31,148 nucleotides of DNA from Nocardioidaceae bacterium (GTDB lineage: Bacteria > Actinomycetota > Actinomycetes > Propionibacteriales > Nocardioidaceae), in assembly GCA_020636935.1 (NCBI GenBank), contig JACJWW010000019.1:1-31148 (forward strand), given 5' to 3'. A program made the position numbers and the translations under genes. Of this stretch, positions 30,179 through 31,148 are shown piece by piece. Within the stretch, counting starts at the first letter, position 1. Every line of letters begins with the position of its first letter. Under the pieces are notes generated by a model. It made no database searches. It was not told where the DNA came from and worked only from the letters and a program-made list of their open reading frames with translations.

Positions 30179-31148
30179 TCACTCCTTGCGAGCGGACTTC
30201 AACCCTGCATAGAAGGCCTCATAGGCGTCGAGTTCGGCGTCGATTGGCTCGAGGACGAGTTGCTCTGCCACCTCACCTACACCATCACGCAGGAGTCGAT
30301 CCACCTTTGCAGCCTTGGAGTTTGCCCCTACGGCCACCAAGGCCCGTGAGGCCAACGCCATGAAGACCCCCAGCAGCACCCCCACCAACAACATCAGGGT
30401 CGGGATCGGCAGGCCTAGATAGGTCGGAGTGTTGGGCTCGGGTAGCTGTAGCCATCCCATCACGGCCAAGGCTCCCAGCCAAGCTGCACCCCCAAGGGCG
30501 ACCAGCAAGGCGATCCACTGCATGGCCCGCACCAACTGCCACCAAAATGGCGTCTTGGCCATGCCCAGATCGGTGTCGGTGATCACGCGATCCAGTTGGT
30601 CAGCCAGGTCGCTTGAGCCGAGCACAGAAGCCGCCCGAATCGCACGGGTCCAAGGAGACGTCAGGCCCTCACTCGCCTGGTCCGCTAGCTGTCGTACGGC
30701 GGATTCCACCCGCGCCGATTGCACCTGGGTTGCCGCCGGAATCGAGGATCGAGCTGAGGCCACGATGTCTTTGTCTGCTGAACTCAGGTCGAGATGCAGT
30801 CGCTTCAACGGATCGGGGCGCAAACGCGCCAACCATGAGGTCAGCGGCCAGCCCGTCATTTGTCGGGCCCTGATCTCAGTGGCCTTCTTCACTGCGGCCA
30901 CCACCTGGGGCACTCCTGCGCTATCAGCCATGGCGTCTACGACCTCAGTGTGGTCGATCCGGCGCAGTTTGTGTGCCTCGGGTGCACCCGAGGCCTTGAC
31001 CAATCGATCGGCGGCTTCTACCACCTCAGTGCCGACCCGCTGACGCATCGACTTCTTGGCCGCAACCTGCTTGGTCAAGAGTCCGCGCACCTCGTCGAGC
31101 CCTTCGCCAGTGGTGGCGGAAGTGGCGATCACCGGCACTTGCTCAAGG
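30179..31148 (-). CDS. Membrane-associated GTPase, YfjP/Era-like (5' part cut by window edge)
   Basis: The frame is open to the right edge, and only the last about 323 residues are visible. The first visible segment, EQVPVIATSATTGEGLDEVRGLL, is the G5 (SAT/SAK) loop of a TRAFAC GTPase, so the P-loop and switch regions lie outside the window. A helical stretch follows (about 30-180), then two membrane helices (WIALLVALGGAAWLGALAVM and LPIPTLMLLVGVLLGVFMAL) and a charged C-terminal helix. This fits actinobacterial membrane GTPases often paired with a dynamin-like neighbour; I cannot see that neighbour. It is upstream of ettA on the same strand, 46 bases apart. Confidence 0.82.
   Translation of the reverse strand, partial: LEQVPVIATSATTGEGLDEVRGLLTKQVAAKKSMRQRVGTEVVEAADRLVKASGAPEAHKLRRIDHTEVVDAMADSAGVPQVVAAVKKATEIRARQMTGWPLTSWLARLRPDPLKRLHLDLSSADKDIVASARSSIPAATQVQSARVESAVRQLADQASEGLTSPWTRAIRAASVLGSSDLADQLDRVITDTDLGMAKTPFWWQLVRAMQWIALLVALGGAAWLGALAVMGWLQLPEPNTPTYLGLPIPTLMLLVGVLLGVFMALASRALVAVGANSKAAKVDRLLRDGVGEVAEQLVLEPIDAELDAYEAFYAGLKSARKE

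Noticed and set aside
1..31148. Mobile elements, CRISPR arrays, riboswitches, rRNA
   Set aside because: No repeat-spacer pattern, transposase or integrase motif, or known riboswitch core was seen; the gaps upstream of metG, folC and valS are too short for a T-box or SAM riboswitch.

Overview
The window reads as an ordinary core-genome stretch of a high-GC actinobacterium (about 60% G+C by eye). The clues are a two-gene ClpP system (clpP1/clpP2), a mycothiol-linked DsbA-like protein of the Rv2466c family, an actinobacterial Fpg/Nei glycosylase, a cysteine-less RpiB, truncated haemoglobin O, a DUF4233-like gene between folC and ndk, and many starts that look leaderless. The mreBCD-mrdA cluster fits a rod-forming lineage such as Propionibacteriales or Streptomyces relatives; I cannot place it further. 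I see no insertion sequence, integrase, CRISPR array, rRNA or phage gene. Every gap between genes is shorter than about 130 bp.

Layout. 1-5995 (minus strand): folC, a DUF4233-like membrane protein, ndk, mreB, mreC, mreD and the 5' part of mrdA (PBP2, cut by the left edge); the mre genes overlap by 1-4 nt. 6039-9786 (plus): a zinc alcohol dehydrogenase and valS. 9783-14078 (minus): tRNA-Gly(UCC), tRNA-Pro(UGG), tig, clpP1, clpP2, clpX, a protein folding and degradation cluster whose last stop codon overlaps that of valS. 14139-20340 (minus): rnhA (with an extra C-terminal domain), a lipoprotein, the DsbA-like protein, metG, a class I methyltransferase, rpiB and an Fpg/Nei glycosylase, a tight co-directional run. 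20407-22953 (plus): pepN, convergent with a small membrane protein (22957-23211, minus). 23303-28422 (plus): mscS, a large polytopic membrane protein with a zinc ribbon, glbO and a thiolase. 28450-31148 (minus): ettA and, upstream, the C-terminal part of a membrane GTPase cut by the right edge.

Gene content and order recall the M. tuberculosis block from ndkA (Rv2445c) to about Rv2477c, here with extra genes (alcohol dehydrogenase, metG, methyltransferase, rnhA, lipoprotein) and valS inverted. The most notable signals are non-coding: a series of TANNNT -10 boxes 6-8 nt before start codons, a palindromic -10 shared by folC and the dehydrogenase, a 9-mer at the same distance from rnhA and the DsbA-like gene, a perfect hairpin filling the spacer between the two tRNAs, a hairpin before mreB, a ClgR-like site before clpP1, and a 12-bp palindrome over the overlapping valS/clpX stops. 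Among proteins, the RNase HI fusion and the zinc-ribbon membrane protein paired with mscS are the least explained. I found no strong case for an undescribed multi-gene system.
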